Positions 45,901 to 59,830 of a DNA stretch of 64,000 nucleotides are shown piece after piece (the stretch's first letter is position 1; every line of letters starts with the position of its first letter). A model generated the notes under the pieces. The model was not told where the DNA came from, did not search any database, and was given only the letters and a program-made list of their open reading frames with translations. Source of the stretch: Hybos culiciformis (taxonomy: Eukaryota > Arthropoda > Insecta > Diptera > Hybotidae). Position numbers and translations under genes: made by a program. Where the stretch lies: positions 66,523,560 to 66,587,559 of the forward strand of contig OZ023273.1 in assembly GCA_964007475.1 (NCBI GenBank), in the 5' to 3' direction.

Positions 45901-48900
45901 GCAGCTACAATTTCTGTACATCCCTTGCTATGTTGAATACCGACTAAATCGAACTTTAGTAAGAGTAGATATTTTACCACACATCATTGAAAAAGAAAGA
46001 TCATTTAAAAAATACTCTAATTACCTAACCTACAACAATAATATTATAATAAATTAAACTTATATCGGCATTTGAAAGTAAGAATTTATTATCACTGAAT
46101 GGCGGTAAAAATTTCACTTATAAAACTACACATTTTTTACGGTACTTATACTATTCAACCTTAAGGCTTAATTAAAGAAAAAATAAAATAATGAAATAGA
46201 GTTTACTACATATATACAGGTAAATATTGTATTCAATATCTTATAAATTACTCTTTAACGTTACTTTAAATGCCAATTAGAAATTTTCATAAATGCAATT
46301 TAAGATATATTCTACATAATATCCAAAGTTTAGCAAATATATACTTTTCAATTACTAAAAAACTTTTTTTTTAACAATTTCATAAAATAAATTTTATTTT
46401 GAGTAGGAAATTAAAATATTATTTAAACAAAACATAAATTCTCAGTATGAGAATATAATGTTCACTCAAATTAACTAATTTGAGTCAGATATTTATCTTT
46501 TTTTTTTCTTTTTCATTTTTTTTTTTTCTATACCACAAAAATAATTATAGAAATTTTCTGCGTATTAACTTTATCGTCCACTAAAGACTAAATATTAAAA
46601 AAAAATAATAATAAAAAATAAAAAAAAAGAGCCAGCAAAAAAATACACATACACTGCAATTACTGTACTCAAATTCTTGTGTATATATGTATATATAAAA
46701 AAAAATATTCACAGAGATAATTTTGCTGATGGAGTGAAGAAAATAAAAAACAAACTTTTAGATACTTTTTTTTTTCTTTTTGAATTTTCAAAAAAAAAAA
46801 GGTATATTCGTATTTAAATTTTTTTTTTTATTTTATATAAAGAATAATTTTCATTTCGAGTTTTTTTTTTCCACCAAGCGAATAGTAATAAAATAAAAAA
46901 AACTTTTTAGTTGTGTATTCACATCCGGCTAGAGAGTATATTATACAAAGTTATTCGTTCGTTAAATTCGTTTTTGAAAAGATCACATACTGTATATTAT
47001 TATAGAGTTTCTTTTGGGAAATTTTTATTTTATAAAAAAAAAAAATTCAAATTGTAACTAAAGAAAAAAAAATTAAAATTTTATATTTGAAAATAAAAAC
47101 CACGAGGTTTTATCATTACGACAGATTAAAAAAAATTATTGTATATATGAAAAAAAAAAAAAAATAAATAAATAGAAATATTAAGAAAATTCAATAACCT
47201 AGAAAATTATTTAAAAAAAATAAATAAATTAAAAAAAAATTAATAAAATTATATAGGCATATATTAAATGAAACGAAAATAAATTAATTAGAATTTTATT
47301 GAATTATTATAAATAGATTGATTTGAAGTTTAGATTGGGAATTGAGAATTTTTTTTATCGCAACTGATATTTATTAATCAACAAAACTTGAAAGAAACTT
47401 AAAATTAAAAAAAAAAAAAAAACTATACCGGACAATTTGTTTTTTTTTTTGTTTTTTTTTTTTGTTTTTTTTTTTGCAATTGAGAAGAGACATACTAATT
47501 TCTCTTTGAATAATTAACAAAAAAAAAAAAACCATAAATTTACAAGAAACGATCACTTTTTCAGACCACCAAAATAAAAACATACACCTATTTAAAAATC
47601 ATTTAAAAAAAAAATTGTTTTAATTAATTGAAATTAAAATTAATTATTAAATAAAAAATAAAACTGTAACTACACTTGCTTTAAAAGAATTTTAAAACAT
47701 ACAAAATTATTTTATCAATTTTATTGGCCTTTATTGTTTTAAGGTCAAATAATTTTTAATTGTCGGTTTTTTTTTTTTTTTTTTTATTTTTGTTTAATCT
47801 CAAAAGTTTTTCGATTATCGCGGTAGAAGAAGAATATATGTACCTATATAGAATAAAATGTTCGAAATAAATTTAAACATAGTACCTATTCTCTTCAACA
47901 TAATACTTTTTATCGAAAGAAGAAAATATAGTTTACAAATTTTTTATAAATATTTAAGAACCTGAAATTTGACCCAATTTACTGAAAACATGATTCCCGG
48001 CATGATAATAAAAATGAGTTTACTACTAATTCTATAAGTTTAACTTAAAAATGTGTTGGGAATTATTCAATCAGCTCTTAATGCAACGATATTTAATACG
48101 TACCGTATCTATTTTGATGAATATTATAAAATTTATGTTTTTTGTTGTATTCAATTAAAAACTAATTATTATTGTTTTTGCACTATTATCAATTATTTCA
48201 ATTTTTAATATAATAATAATTGTTAAAAGAAATTTCCAAGAAAAATTATTTATCTATATGCACTTTATGCAGCAGAATCTATTATTTTCGTTTTATTTAA
48301 AAGTTCTATTAACAACGTAATAACGAGATAAAAAAAAAATATCTATAAAATTTAAATGGGTATAAAATAGTTTTTGGCGCGAAATCTTTTTCTCACGGTG
48401 TGTACAATAATGCAACGAAATTAAAAATAGCCCTAAAGAATTATTATTATTTTTAAAAATAAAAATGTAAAATTTTAAATTTGATTTGTAGAAATAAGTA
48501 TTTATTTATTAATTTTTACATTGTTTATATACTAATATAATTTTTTAATAAATTTTAGATTCTTTTTTTTTTTATATTAACTGCTTTATCGACTTTTTAA
48601 TTAAGAATATAATATCGATTATAAAATGCTATGGACTACATGTAGAAATCACCGATTAATTATTCAGTTTTTAAATTTTTATTCGTACAAAAAAAAGTCC
48701 GCGCAAAAATATTCTAAGAAGCGTTTTCTTTTTTTCTTTTATTTTATTTATTCGTTTTTTTTTTAATCTCTAAAACGTAAAATAGATTTTTTTTTTATAA
48801 TATTACATAGTTTATTTTGTAATTTGTTTTTTTTTTTTTTTGTAAACGATCTAATAAAAAAAGGCCAATAAAATTGATAAGCCGTGATAAACATTAAAAA

Positions 48901-49760
48901 TAAAAAAAAATATATATAAATAAAAAATTAAAAAATATATAGGTTAAATTGAAATAAAAAAAAAAAAAATAAAAATCGTATGATTGAAAAAAAAAATAAA
49001 TTTTATAAAAATTATAATTTTTTAATTTTATTTACTTTTTTTTTTTCACAGAGAAAAGAAAAAAAAAAATCAAAACAAATTTGTGATAGTGAAATATTTT
49101 TGAACTAAAAAAAAAAAAAAAAAAAAACAAAAATATTGCGTTGTGTGAAATTAATTCAAAAAATTTTTTTTCATATTAAAAAAATCTTTTTTTTTTGTTA
49201 AAAAAAAAAATAATAAAAAAGAAATAAAAATACAAACTATAATAATAATTTGAGTAAATTTTAACGTTTTTTTGAAATACACAAAATTTTTTGTAAATAT
49301 ATATAAAAATAGTTACATTAAATTATTTCAAATTACGTAACAACAAGTGTCATTCTTTTATGCAAAATTGAAAAAAAAAATAAAAAATAAATAATAATAA
49401 TAATAATAATAGAAAAAAAATGTGTATATAAAAAATTAAAAACATAAACTTTTATATTTCTACGGGACCAAATAAAAAAAATAAATAAATAAAAAAAAAA
49501 AAATTTATTTTAAATGATTGTTGTCTTCAGCGCCATCAAAAACTTAACCAGTGAAATAACTCATTAAAAACTATTATTAAGGTAATAAACAAAATAATAA
49601 AGATATTTAGTTATTTATAATTCCGAATTTTTATTCAATCTGGAAAAATTTTGAAAATTCTTTTTCTCTCAAAAATAAACAAAAAAAAAAAATACTATTT
49701 TTTACAAAACATTCTGCAAAAGACGGGACATTGATACAGCTACACGGCTGTGGATTTCCT
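45901..49760. other. Homopolymer-dense AT-rich DNA
   Basis: Between about 46500 and 49500 there are dozens of A or T runs of 9-22 bases, with (aat)n at about 49391-49411. No coding sequence is supported; the minus-strand ORF at 47374-47583 is low-complexity Lys and Phe. Confidence 0.6.
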
Positions 49761-49785
49761 ACACTGAAAAAAACAGATAGCTGCC
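49761..49785 (+). repeat. Short dispersed repeat, copy 2
   Basis: Matches 45876-45900 over about 25 bp with small differences. It is followed by gtgccgtgccgc, a GC-rich run unusual for this region. Confidence 0.5.
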
Positions 49786-50241
49786 GTGCCGTGCCGCTTA
49801 CACCGTAGACAAGTTAAGCGATTGCGAAGCGTATCATGAACTATTTTTAATTCAAAATTTCACTTCGAGAAAGAAAAAGCTATAGACAGATCCTAGATTG
49901 TGGAAATTCATAATTATGAGATTAGATTATTTTGTAGATTTCAATCTTTGTAGAGTTTTAATCAGTAGTTGGATAACAGATTCTCTTAGCAAATCAAAAA
50001 TTTGCAACTTGGTTATATTGTGGATTTTGAAAGTTAGTGAATCAAAGAGACTACAATTATAATCAATTGATAAATTTTCTGAAAGTGAAACAAGTTTCGA
50101 TATGAATTTTAGTGTTTTAATTTAAATTTTATTTTTTGTTATTCCGTTAATTATTTCGTGGATATTTTTTATTAATTTTGTTATATAAATTAAAGTTAAA
50201 CCTATATGAAAGTTTATACTAATGCGAACAAAATTTAAATT
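49786..50241. other. AT-rich DNA, no gene seen
   Basis: A short less AT-rich stretch (49786-49840) follows the repeat; the rest has no recognisable feature. Confidence 0.45.
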
Positions 50242-50249
50242 GCCTGGAG

Positions 50250-50610
50250 CAGGGATTGGGAACCTTTTTAGCATCCAATAGGCCAATTTGTATTTGAAAA
50301 ATTGTAAGCAGGCCGCATTTAATTTTAGTTACTGCTGTTTTCATGAAATATATTATTAGTACTACCATATTTTACTAGAAGAACAAAAAATTAAATTTAT
50401 GACAATAAATTAAAATTTCTCAATTCATTTTAAATGCAGTTTTATTATTATTAATTAATTATTTAATTAAAAAATATTTATACTTCAAAATATAAAATAA
50501 AATAATGCCATTATATGATACTACAAAAATGAATATGAAAGGTAGATAAGCAATTTAATGTGATACGGCCGCAAATTATATTTCAAAAGACCGCAGGCTC
50601 CTCACCTCTG
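50250..50610. mobile_element. hAT-type MITE (361 bp)
   Basis: Flanking octamers gcctggag (50242-50249) and gcctagaa (50611-50618) match at 6 of 8. The left end is cagggattgggaacc and the inverted right end cagaggtgaggagcc. Internal gccgca and ggccgc motifs near both ends resemble the 12716 element's family style. No transposase is encoded. Confidence 0.65.
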
Positions 50611-50618
50611 GCCTAGAA

Positions 50619-53600
50619 CAATCTAGTCGAACTAGTGGATAACTTTAGCAAGATTAGCTATTTATCATATAGAGATAACAACTTTATTAAAAATTAATTT
50701 TGTATAAAAAAGTATTTAGTGTAAATTTGTAATGTATTATTCGTTGAAAAAAACAATAGAGACTATAATTTTAGAGTAGCAACTTTTGGTATTTCTTGAA
50801 AATAACCCAGCGACTGCTTGCCATATAAATCGCAAATGATTATGTATCTTCAAACAGATTAATTTTCCATGTTGGGAAACCCCTGGAAAGTGATCGTTCC
50901 TAAACATTACAAGACGAATTTAAATGATTGAGTTAGTAACGCCCTGATAACGAGTAATATAGTAAACTGTTATTTATATCTATAGCAAATTTCTATTAAT
51001 ATTTTGATCAGTTTTTTTGTTGATTTAAACGTTATAATTTCTTAGATTTTATACATAATTCAACTTTATTAAACTAACAAACTTTTAAAGAGAATTTTTA
51101 TTTTATTAAATTTATAATGTTTCATGAATTTGATATAAAAAAAAAAATTAATGTGTGAAATTTAAGTTTAGTATGTAAACGACACCTATACTTAAATCAG
51201 AATTATAAATAAATAAAAATATATAGCAATAGTTAAAAAAACATAAAATTTACTCAAATATTTTTTTTAAATTATATATATTTTTTTCTTTTTATGAGAG
51301 GCCTCTCCATGATCATAATATGTATATATTATTTATATGATAAAAAGCTTTTATTGTGGGCTTGAAAATTTATTGTGTTTAGAATCCAAATCAGCTGTAA
51401 ATGTTTATTTATTTATTACTTTTTTTTTTTTTTGCCTTTTTAAATTATTCGCAATTAGATTTATTGAATTTGTTTGAAAATGTGGGTAGATTTGCTAAAG
51501 TCTCATAAAGATTAAAGAGTAATATTTTTAAAAGACCACACTGTAAACGCCACGGTTCAGCTCAGGCATACATTTTATATGTATATTGATCATAATATTA
51601 TATCATATGTACAAATACAATAAATATAATTATAAAATAAAATATATCTATCTATCTTGAAATAGCGATAGTGGATTAGGTCTAGTTTCATATTTGATAC
51701 GACTTAATATATATATGTTCTCATACACATAAGAATTGTATTTAAATAAAAAAAAATATATTTTTGATTGATTGATCAAATTTTTTTGCTATTTAGAACT
51801 CTTGTGTTTGTTTATATTTTATTTAACATTGCTAAAAATCACATTGGGATCAGAACAGCTTAACAATCTTTATAATATATTATGTACTGTGGCTTTATAT
51901 ACTGTGAATCGCATACAGAAAAGAAACGTCTAGAATGATAATCATAAATTGATCATAAATTTTCATATGACCTTGAATCAATTTTCGCTATAATTTTTAT
52001 TCTCTTATTTCTTGTAACCAATAAACATATATATTGATGAAATTATAAAATCTTTTTGTCATTTTGGTGAATTAGAAATAACTCTAACATTATATTCTCA
52101 GTTATAGAGTAGCGATCGGAAAAAAGACTTTTCAAATATATATGTATTTAAGTTATAATTATATTATATTAATTGTCTATTATTAAAAAATTAATCCAAT
52201 TACAATAAATTATAGATATTTTTTTTTTGTTATTAATTCATCAAAAAATATTGAGATCGAGTTGTATTTATCATTTTATCTATGGCGTCTTGGTATTATT
52301 ATAATTTAACATAATAAAATTTTTACTTATATATACACTTGTGGATTAAAAATTTTAATTATTACTTTCGCTTCATACTTAATTGGGCTTAATAGGATTA
52401 ATAATGATATGATTTATGATTCCATTGAATAATATTTAACCTTTAAAATGCACAATCAATTACTTATACATTGTTGCAGTTAATTGCGGTCTTTAAAGTT
52501 AATTGAAATTTACAAAATTTTGTCCAATAATATAAGTTACAATTACATAAAACTAAAAAAAAAAAATGAAAGTAGATAAAATACAATTTTTTTTTATAAA
52601 GTAAAGTTTTAACCCTATATGATATTCTTTTTCAGTTTTGTTACCAAAATATAATAACTTATATTTTATCAGTTTGATAAAAAAAAAATTCTTATCAATA
52701 TAATAAACATTGATTAAAGGAATTTCCTATAGGCTTATACGATTAGTCTATAATTTTGAAATCTAAATGGAACATTTTACAATTTTATAATACTATATAT
52801 TAAATACACTAACGTTGATTAACTGCCACACGTTTGGTTTATTCAATTTTCTTACTTTTAAGTATAGTTTTTCGAAAAAATGAAGTCATTTATTAACCAC
52901 ATATAATAAATAATCTCTTTCTGATTACTTCGAATATCAAACAATAATGGAAATATTGTTAAAGTTATTTCTGAATAATCCAAAAATTTCTTCATTTTTT
53001 TCCCTTAGGAATATTTTTCTTACTACTAAAAAGATCTCCTGTAATTTTTATTTTGCAACAATGTCAGTGAAAAATCAGATACTGTTGATGTTGACCTAAA
53101 TCATTAAATATTCCATTCTGAGTTAATAAATAATGAGATTTTTTTTCAATCAAATTACACATGTTAAAATGCTTCTTTTTCTCATTTCAAACTTTTAATT
53201 GTACAAGTTTTAAAAGAGAATTAAAATCAAATATGTTAAATTTTTAGTATTCACTATAACTTTCTTTCCTTTCGCAATAAAGACAAAATTTCAGTGAATT
53301 TTAGTTTCCATTTGCTGATCATCTTAGAAAGGATATTCAATTTTGATATAAAAATTAAAAAAATTCTTATAGCTTGTTTTTGAGGTCAAAAATTATATTC
53401 TCTGTTCCATGGAAATTTCTCAGTTTTTATCAATACTATAAATTTACACCAAATATACAAAACTAGTTTGTGATTAACGCATATATTTTATCCACTTTTA
53501 TCGCCCGATATGTATCCTAAGATTAATGGCAAACTTTTCATAATCTAGCATAAACGACATAAATGAGATTTTTTACCACGTCCACTTATTGCAAACATCT

Positions 53601-54099
53601 TATTTTTTGGTAAAATTTGAACTAAGGAGTATGAAAACATCATATTAATTAAATTCGTGCAACTCAAATTAAATATTACCCTCTAGCTATATATCGTGTC
53701 ATCGTGTGTAAAATCGAATGAACACATTTATGTTTTTTAAAACCTTAAAAGATTACGTTCTTTTATTTGAAAGCTCAAATGATTTTATTCAATTAATATA
53801 TATATAAAATAAATAAATTAAAATACTCTGTAGCTGAGTACTTTTCCACGGTTTCTAAAATTTCTGTTTTTATGATTTTGATTATAAAACGAATTTAAAT
53901 TTTTTATTCAACTATTCTACGAACTTTATTATTATTATTTTTTTCTATATTATATATATATATACATATTGAATATTCGAGAATAGTGATCACTTTTTAG
54001 TACTTACATATTTCTTCTTTCTTTCTTTTTTAATTATACAATACAGTATATTTTATATATAAACCATTATCACTTTCGAAAATTCCGACGGTACTACAC
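50619..54099. other. AT-rich DNA, possibly intron
   Basis: No coding frame of note, no element ends and no convincing splice-flanked island were found. Confidence 0.45.
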
Positions 54100-54920
54100 G
54101 ACATTAAAATAAAATACCTATATGCAAAAAAAAAAAAAATTTCTTTCCTCATTTTACAACCACTTTTAATTTGAAGAATATTTGATATTAAGAAAAATAA
54201 TAAAAAAAAAAATTATTTTTTTTAAAAAGGGGAGCATTTTCATACATTTGCGAGTTTTTTTTTTTTTTAATTTATTTTTTTTCTTACGAACTGAGACGAA
54301 AAAGATTCATGGGAATTTTTGAAGTGCGCGATAATCGTTTAGTAGTTGATCGTTCTCTTTAACGTATGTTGTCAAACTTGATTATAATTTTTTTTTTTTT
54401 TTCGCTTTCGAAACACATTTTTTTATTATTTACAAAGAAAAATAATAATAATAATAATAATGTAAAAAAAGAAAAAAATTAATTTATGCGTAAAATTTTA
54501 TTTTTTATTTATTTTTTATTTTTTTTAATTTTTATATTTTTATTTATGTTATGAAATAATAGTGATAAAAGTTTAAAAAAAATATGAACTGATAAAATTC
54601 ATAATATTTTTTTTTTTAATCATAAAAAGATATTTAAAATTTTTTTTTTACATATAATTTGACTTATTTATTTATATACAAAATTTTTTTTTGTTTTTAT
54701 TAACATTATGTTTGTGAATTTTGTGCATTAAATAATAATAATAATAATTAAAATGAATACAAGAAATGCATCCTAAATAAAATGAAAAATAACAAAAGTC
54801 AATAAAAATTTGTAAATAAAAACAAATCAAAACAAATTTATTTTTTTTTTAAAAAGATATTTGTTTTTTTTTTTTTTTTTTTTTTGCTTTGAATATAAAA
54901 ACAGTGAAAGAAAAACAAAA
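54100..54920. other. Second homopolymer-dense block
   Basis: T and A runs of 9-20 bases, plus (aat)n at about 54442-54462 and 54731-54748, dominate. This resembles the block at 46.5-49.5 kb. No gene is supported. Confidence 0.6.
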
Positions 54921-57659
54921 ATATTTATAAATTTAAAGATTTTTATAAGTTCTCTGACACTTTGCGGGTCAATAAATTAAATAAAAAATAATATATATAC
55001 AATAGTTATATAGGTATATCTCTAACATTGGTGAGTAAAGGCACTATGTTTACTGCAGTTTATTTTCTTTAGAATTAAATTGTATCTTAAATAAATAAAA
55101 GAGCCTAAATTTTTTTTGAATTTAGCTAAAACTGTCTTTTGAATCTAGAAGTTTAGAATGTTGTATAAAAGAACCTCGTAAATGAAATATGGAACTTGTT
55201 CTTTATATTTTGATTCATTTTCGTGTCTACTCGACATTTACGCTAAACATCGTTTGAATTTTTGGGTCGCAATCAAAGTCTAAATATTTTTCTTGAACTC
55301 TCTCAAACGATATTCGCATAAAAATTAATTTTCAGTTCAGTTCAATTTCGAATATTTCCATACAATCGGAGGCTAAGCTATTTTCAGGGGTTGCCACAAT
55401 CGTTTTTATATTAATATTCATAGTCATTAAAACTTTTAAAATATTTTGTATAATAATAATTTTGATTCTTGAAGCTCTGAACTTCATATTACCATTTTAC
55501 TTCAGCCGCAAGTTACAAACTTTCGTATATTTTGGGATCCTATACAATTATATTATAATTCCAATGCATACATGATCCAGTCAGTACAGATGATCCAGGA
55601 AGAAGTGGGTTTTGTATAACTTTTGGAAATAAATAAGACTTTGCGGTTCTCAAAAATAAAAATATTTATTATTTAAAAGATTATCTATTTCGAGAGTTTT
55701 CCCCAGGTAAACACTTTTCCATTATAAATAATTTCTAAATTTCAGTATGAATTTTCTTTAAAAAAAATATTCGAAATTCAATATATAATCATAAATATAA
55801 ATTTTTTTTTTTTTTTTGAATCATAAAAAGGCACATGTATAAAAGTATTATATTTTTTGTTTATTTTTCATAATTAGCAAATCACAAACAAAATTTATTC
55901 AACTAGTAATAAATATGTAGGAAAATATTTGGCAAAAAATTATGGAATATGTGCTAAAATTCTACTATTTAAATTTAACAAGAGTATATTTATATATATA
56001 ATTAATAATTTTTTTTTTTTAAATTGGTTAGAAAAATTAGTTCAATAAACAATTTTTATAATATAATACCTAAGAAGAACTAATATAAAATACTATATTA
56101 GTCTTATACCTACATATATAATTAATTTTGTTAGTATGATAACACATTTTATATTCAGTTAGTTTTAAGCAAATAAACCGGATAAAGTTAGGGTTTGCAG
56201 ACCTTATCTATATATGTGGTATAAACTAACATCATAACAAAGAGCACAGCAATTAGATAAAAAATCTTGAATCGATTAAACATGTTGACCTAATAACTCC
56301 TAACGATCTATTTAAATCTTTAAATATTTTTTTAATTTCGCAAAAAAAAAAAATGCTTAAAAATAAAATTTTTAAAATTTAAGCTTATTATTAATAATGT
56401 AACGATGTAAAATGTAGGACATTTATTTTTGTTTATATTTAGATAGATTTTAATAGGTTTTTTTTATGTTTCTTTTTTTTTTAACTCAAATTTAACATTA
56501 TAAGCTTTACATCGAGTTTCCTATTAAATCAACCCAAATAAATCATATATTTTTTGCAAATATCAAAATTCAAAGAAATTATATCATTTCTTTTTAATTA
56601 CATATTTATAAAAAAAAATTAAATTAAAATTGATTTAAAACCTTGGATCTACTTCTAAATCAAGTTCTTTGTTATCTTTCTAGAACCCTTATTGATTTGA
56701 ATTATTTCTTAAGTGTTGAAGTTACTGATAATTTTATTTGGAGCAGTTGCGATAATTTTTTTTTTCTATTTCTTTTTTTTTTTTTTTTGATCAATATTTT
56801 AATATTCTAATCAAAAACAAATATTTAGCTAAATAATAAGTTTGAAAGTTCAAAAATAATTTACAAATAGAAACAAAAATGAAAAAAAGAAAAAGATATT
56901 ATGCTGTGGTGAATCTACAAAACACTATACATATATATACTGTATTGTATATACCGAAAATCTATTTTTAATATGAAAAAAATAAAAAATAAATTAAAAT
57001 AAAATCAGCGAAGTATTTTGACCTCGTAGCCGAATCATAAGAGGAGTGTAAATTATTGTATATATACGTTATCATTCTTATCTCTAATTATTATTATTAT
57101 TATTATTATTATTTTTTTTTTTTTTTTAATTATAAATATATACCCATTATTAATTCTTTAAATAAATAAATTTATAGGTACAGGCTTTTTTTTTTTTGTT
57201 GTTTTTTTTTAAAAATAGATTTTATGAATTTTCGGTATAATGTTCAAATATTTACATATAAATATATCTATCTATTGAGGGCTTAGGAAATTTATCTCCG
57301 AAAATTTATGCTTATATGGTTATTTTATATTATATACTCACTTAATTTTTATTTATTTTTATTTTTTGTTAATATACTATAATGATAACGTGATAGCGCA
57401 AATTAAACTCATATGATTATAATAATAATGATTTTTCCATATTCGAGTAATAAATTTTTATAATTATAATCAAACGTTTATCATTACGACACGTCATTAT
57501 AAGAACTATAAAAAAAATAAAAAAAATTAGAGACATAGAAAATTGAAGATCATTTGACTAAATAAAACAAGCCAAATAGTCTGTCAATATTCTAAATAAA
57601 AATTTTTTAGCTGTCTGTGACCTTCTAATGTTATTAACAAAAATATGATGTATCATTTA
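54921..57659. other. AT-rich DNA, no gene seen
   Basis: A less AT-rich part at about 55200-55620 contains tcaggggttgccac, similar to hAT or P-type ends, but no inverted partner was found. A (att)n microsatellite lies at about 57091-57112. Confidence 0.4.
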
Positions 57660-57915
57660 AGTTGGACTCATTTGAAATGTTACAATTTATAATTCTGTAT
57701 TAAAATTGAATTATATTATCCGTAATAATTTGGTTGGTACAATGAAATTTTGAAGTATTTCTTCATATAAAACGAGATAAATTAGTTTAATTTAATTAAA
57801 ATCATCTGCAATCCGCTCTCTGTCTAACTATTAGATTCTATAAAATTTTTAGAAATCTTTGACTCTCTGAACTTGAAATGTTATACAGTTGGACTCATTT
57901 GAAATGTTACAATTT
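57660..57915. repeat. 29-bp direct repeat, 227 bp apart
   Basis: Identical sequences starting agttggactcatttg and ending gttacaattt occur at 57660-57688 and 57887-57915. The sequence between them is unrelated to the repeat. Confidence 0.8.
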
Positions 57916-59600
57916 TAATTTTTAAAAGTATATTAAAATTAATACTAAATTTAAAATTTTATATAATTTTGGATAACTGAATGAGTTCATACTTTCCATC
58001 AGTAAAAAATTTAAGTATCTAACTTGTTATATTGTTCTTTGAAAACCGCAGCTGGGCAAAAGAACTTAAATATTTGAACACAGGCTACACGCATAATAAT
58101 TTTTGGTCTCAAACATATCACACATACATACAAAAACTCTTTTTTATCGAATTATTTGTATATTATATTATTATTAGGTATGTACCTCTGTATAATTTCT
58201 TACGCTGGAATTTTTTTTTAATTTTAAGAAGCAAAAAAATCTTATCTCTGACGAATAGGACTAAATATGACAAAAAAAAATATATTATCAGCAATTTTTT
58301 TTTTAATCATATTATATATAAATTATTATAATAAATAAATAAATTGTACAGAAATTTTCAGTGAGAAAGAAATCTTCGATCTTGCTTTAATTTGGATTTT
58401 TATGAAGTTGCTATGTGAATGATAAGAATTTTTTTTATTATTTATCTTAATACTTATCTTTTATTTATAAAATTATTAAATTATATATCTCTCTATTTAT
58501 TAGGTATCATTTAAATGCAAATCATATTTTTAATTGATTTATTCACTATTATTCCAGTTTCATTATACATGTATATAAAATTAATATTTTTTATTTTTAT
58601 ATTAATTTTTAAGAACATAACTTGTTCTAAAGCGTTTTTATGTTGCAAGAATTTTTATTGAGAAACTAAAAAAACAATATCAGTTATTATAAAAAAAAAT
58701 TATTTGAAAAACTTGATAGTTATAATTTATTATTATTCTTACGTATATACATAATTATATAATTTATATTATTTTTTTATATACCAAAGTATATGTTTTA
58801 AAATCGCTTATCTTGAAAACAAAAAAAAAAATTTATTCTGCAAAAAGTGAAGAAAAATTATAAAGTAAGTACATACTTATAATTTCATTAAATTCAGAAA
58901 AAATAAGAGTAATTTAATAAAAATTTATATTATGTTTATGTTTGACAGAAAGTTAATTATATTATTTATTTTTAGATAATTTATTAAATATCTATTAATA
59001 TAAAAACATCATTTTTAGCCTTTTTAAACGATAGTTTTATCGGAAATCGTCTATTCAATATATAAGTATAATATTTACATTTCGTCTGTTATTTGTGTTT
59101 CCAACTTGTCTGTATAGATAAAAAGCATCAAGTAATTTTGTGCTTATCTATATCTAAGATCCAAATAAATTTACTGAGTCATTACATTATTATCGACGAG
59201 CTCATTGTTCTTGTGAGAATTTTCTTTTGTCTAACTGAAAATGTATTTTCCAAGCGACTAATTCATATTAATTTTTGTTTCAGATTTTAATTAATTTATT
59301 GTGGAATTAATTGAATTTCTAAAATAACAAATTTAGATGCATATTTATTTATATATGTAAAATACAGATGTGAACATATGAATTTCTACTTTATAGCAAA
59401 AGAAATACAAATCTCGAACAGAAATCTGAATTTAAAAATGATGAATTATTCTTTGCACACTAGCATGTAATTGGTTACAAACTGCAGTTTTTTTTTATAT
59501 TTTATTTAAAACACATAGATTCATTTCACTTATTTTAAATTATTAATAGTTTTTCAGCCAGTTTTCCATTGAAAATCAAAAAACGAACTATATACTTTCA
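57916..59600. other. AT-rich DNA, no gene seen
   Basis: ORFs at 58032-58331 and 59093-59290 are Phe/Ile/Tyr-rich without recognisable motifs and are most likely chance. Confidence 0.45.
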
Positions 59601-59830
59601 CTTTTTGTCTGTCCGTTCGTCTGTTCGTTCGTCCCACACTAAAATGTCGTTTCAGTGTTAAAATATGAAAAATCTTCTTCACTTTCTGCCAAGCTACAGA
59701 GTGAGATTCTCCGAGTACGGGTTTCAAATAAAGTTAATAGGAATCTGAAATTATTCTAAAATTTAAATATCGGAGGTAGATACATATCAATTAGGGAAAC
59801 GAATGCGTCCAAGGATTCGGGTTGAAGACT
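59601..59830. repeat. Decayed repeat with gtctgtccgttcg block
   Basis: A pyrimidine-rich microsatellite-like gtctgtccgttcgtctgttc, followed by cacactaaaatg, resembles the block at 2759-2815. The following 170 bp are less AT-rich. It probably belongs to a common dispersed repeat of unknown class. Confidence 0.4.

Noticed and set aside
55390..55720. hAT-type element starting caggggttgccac
   Set aside because: No inverted right end and no 8-bp target duplication could be found.
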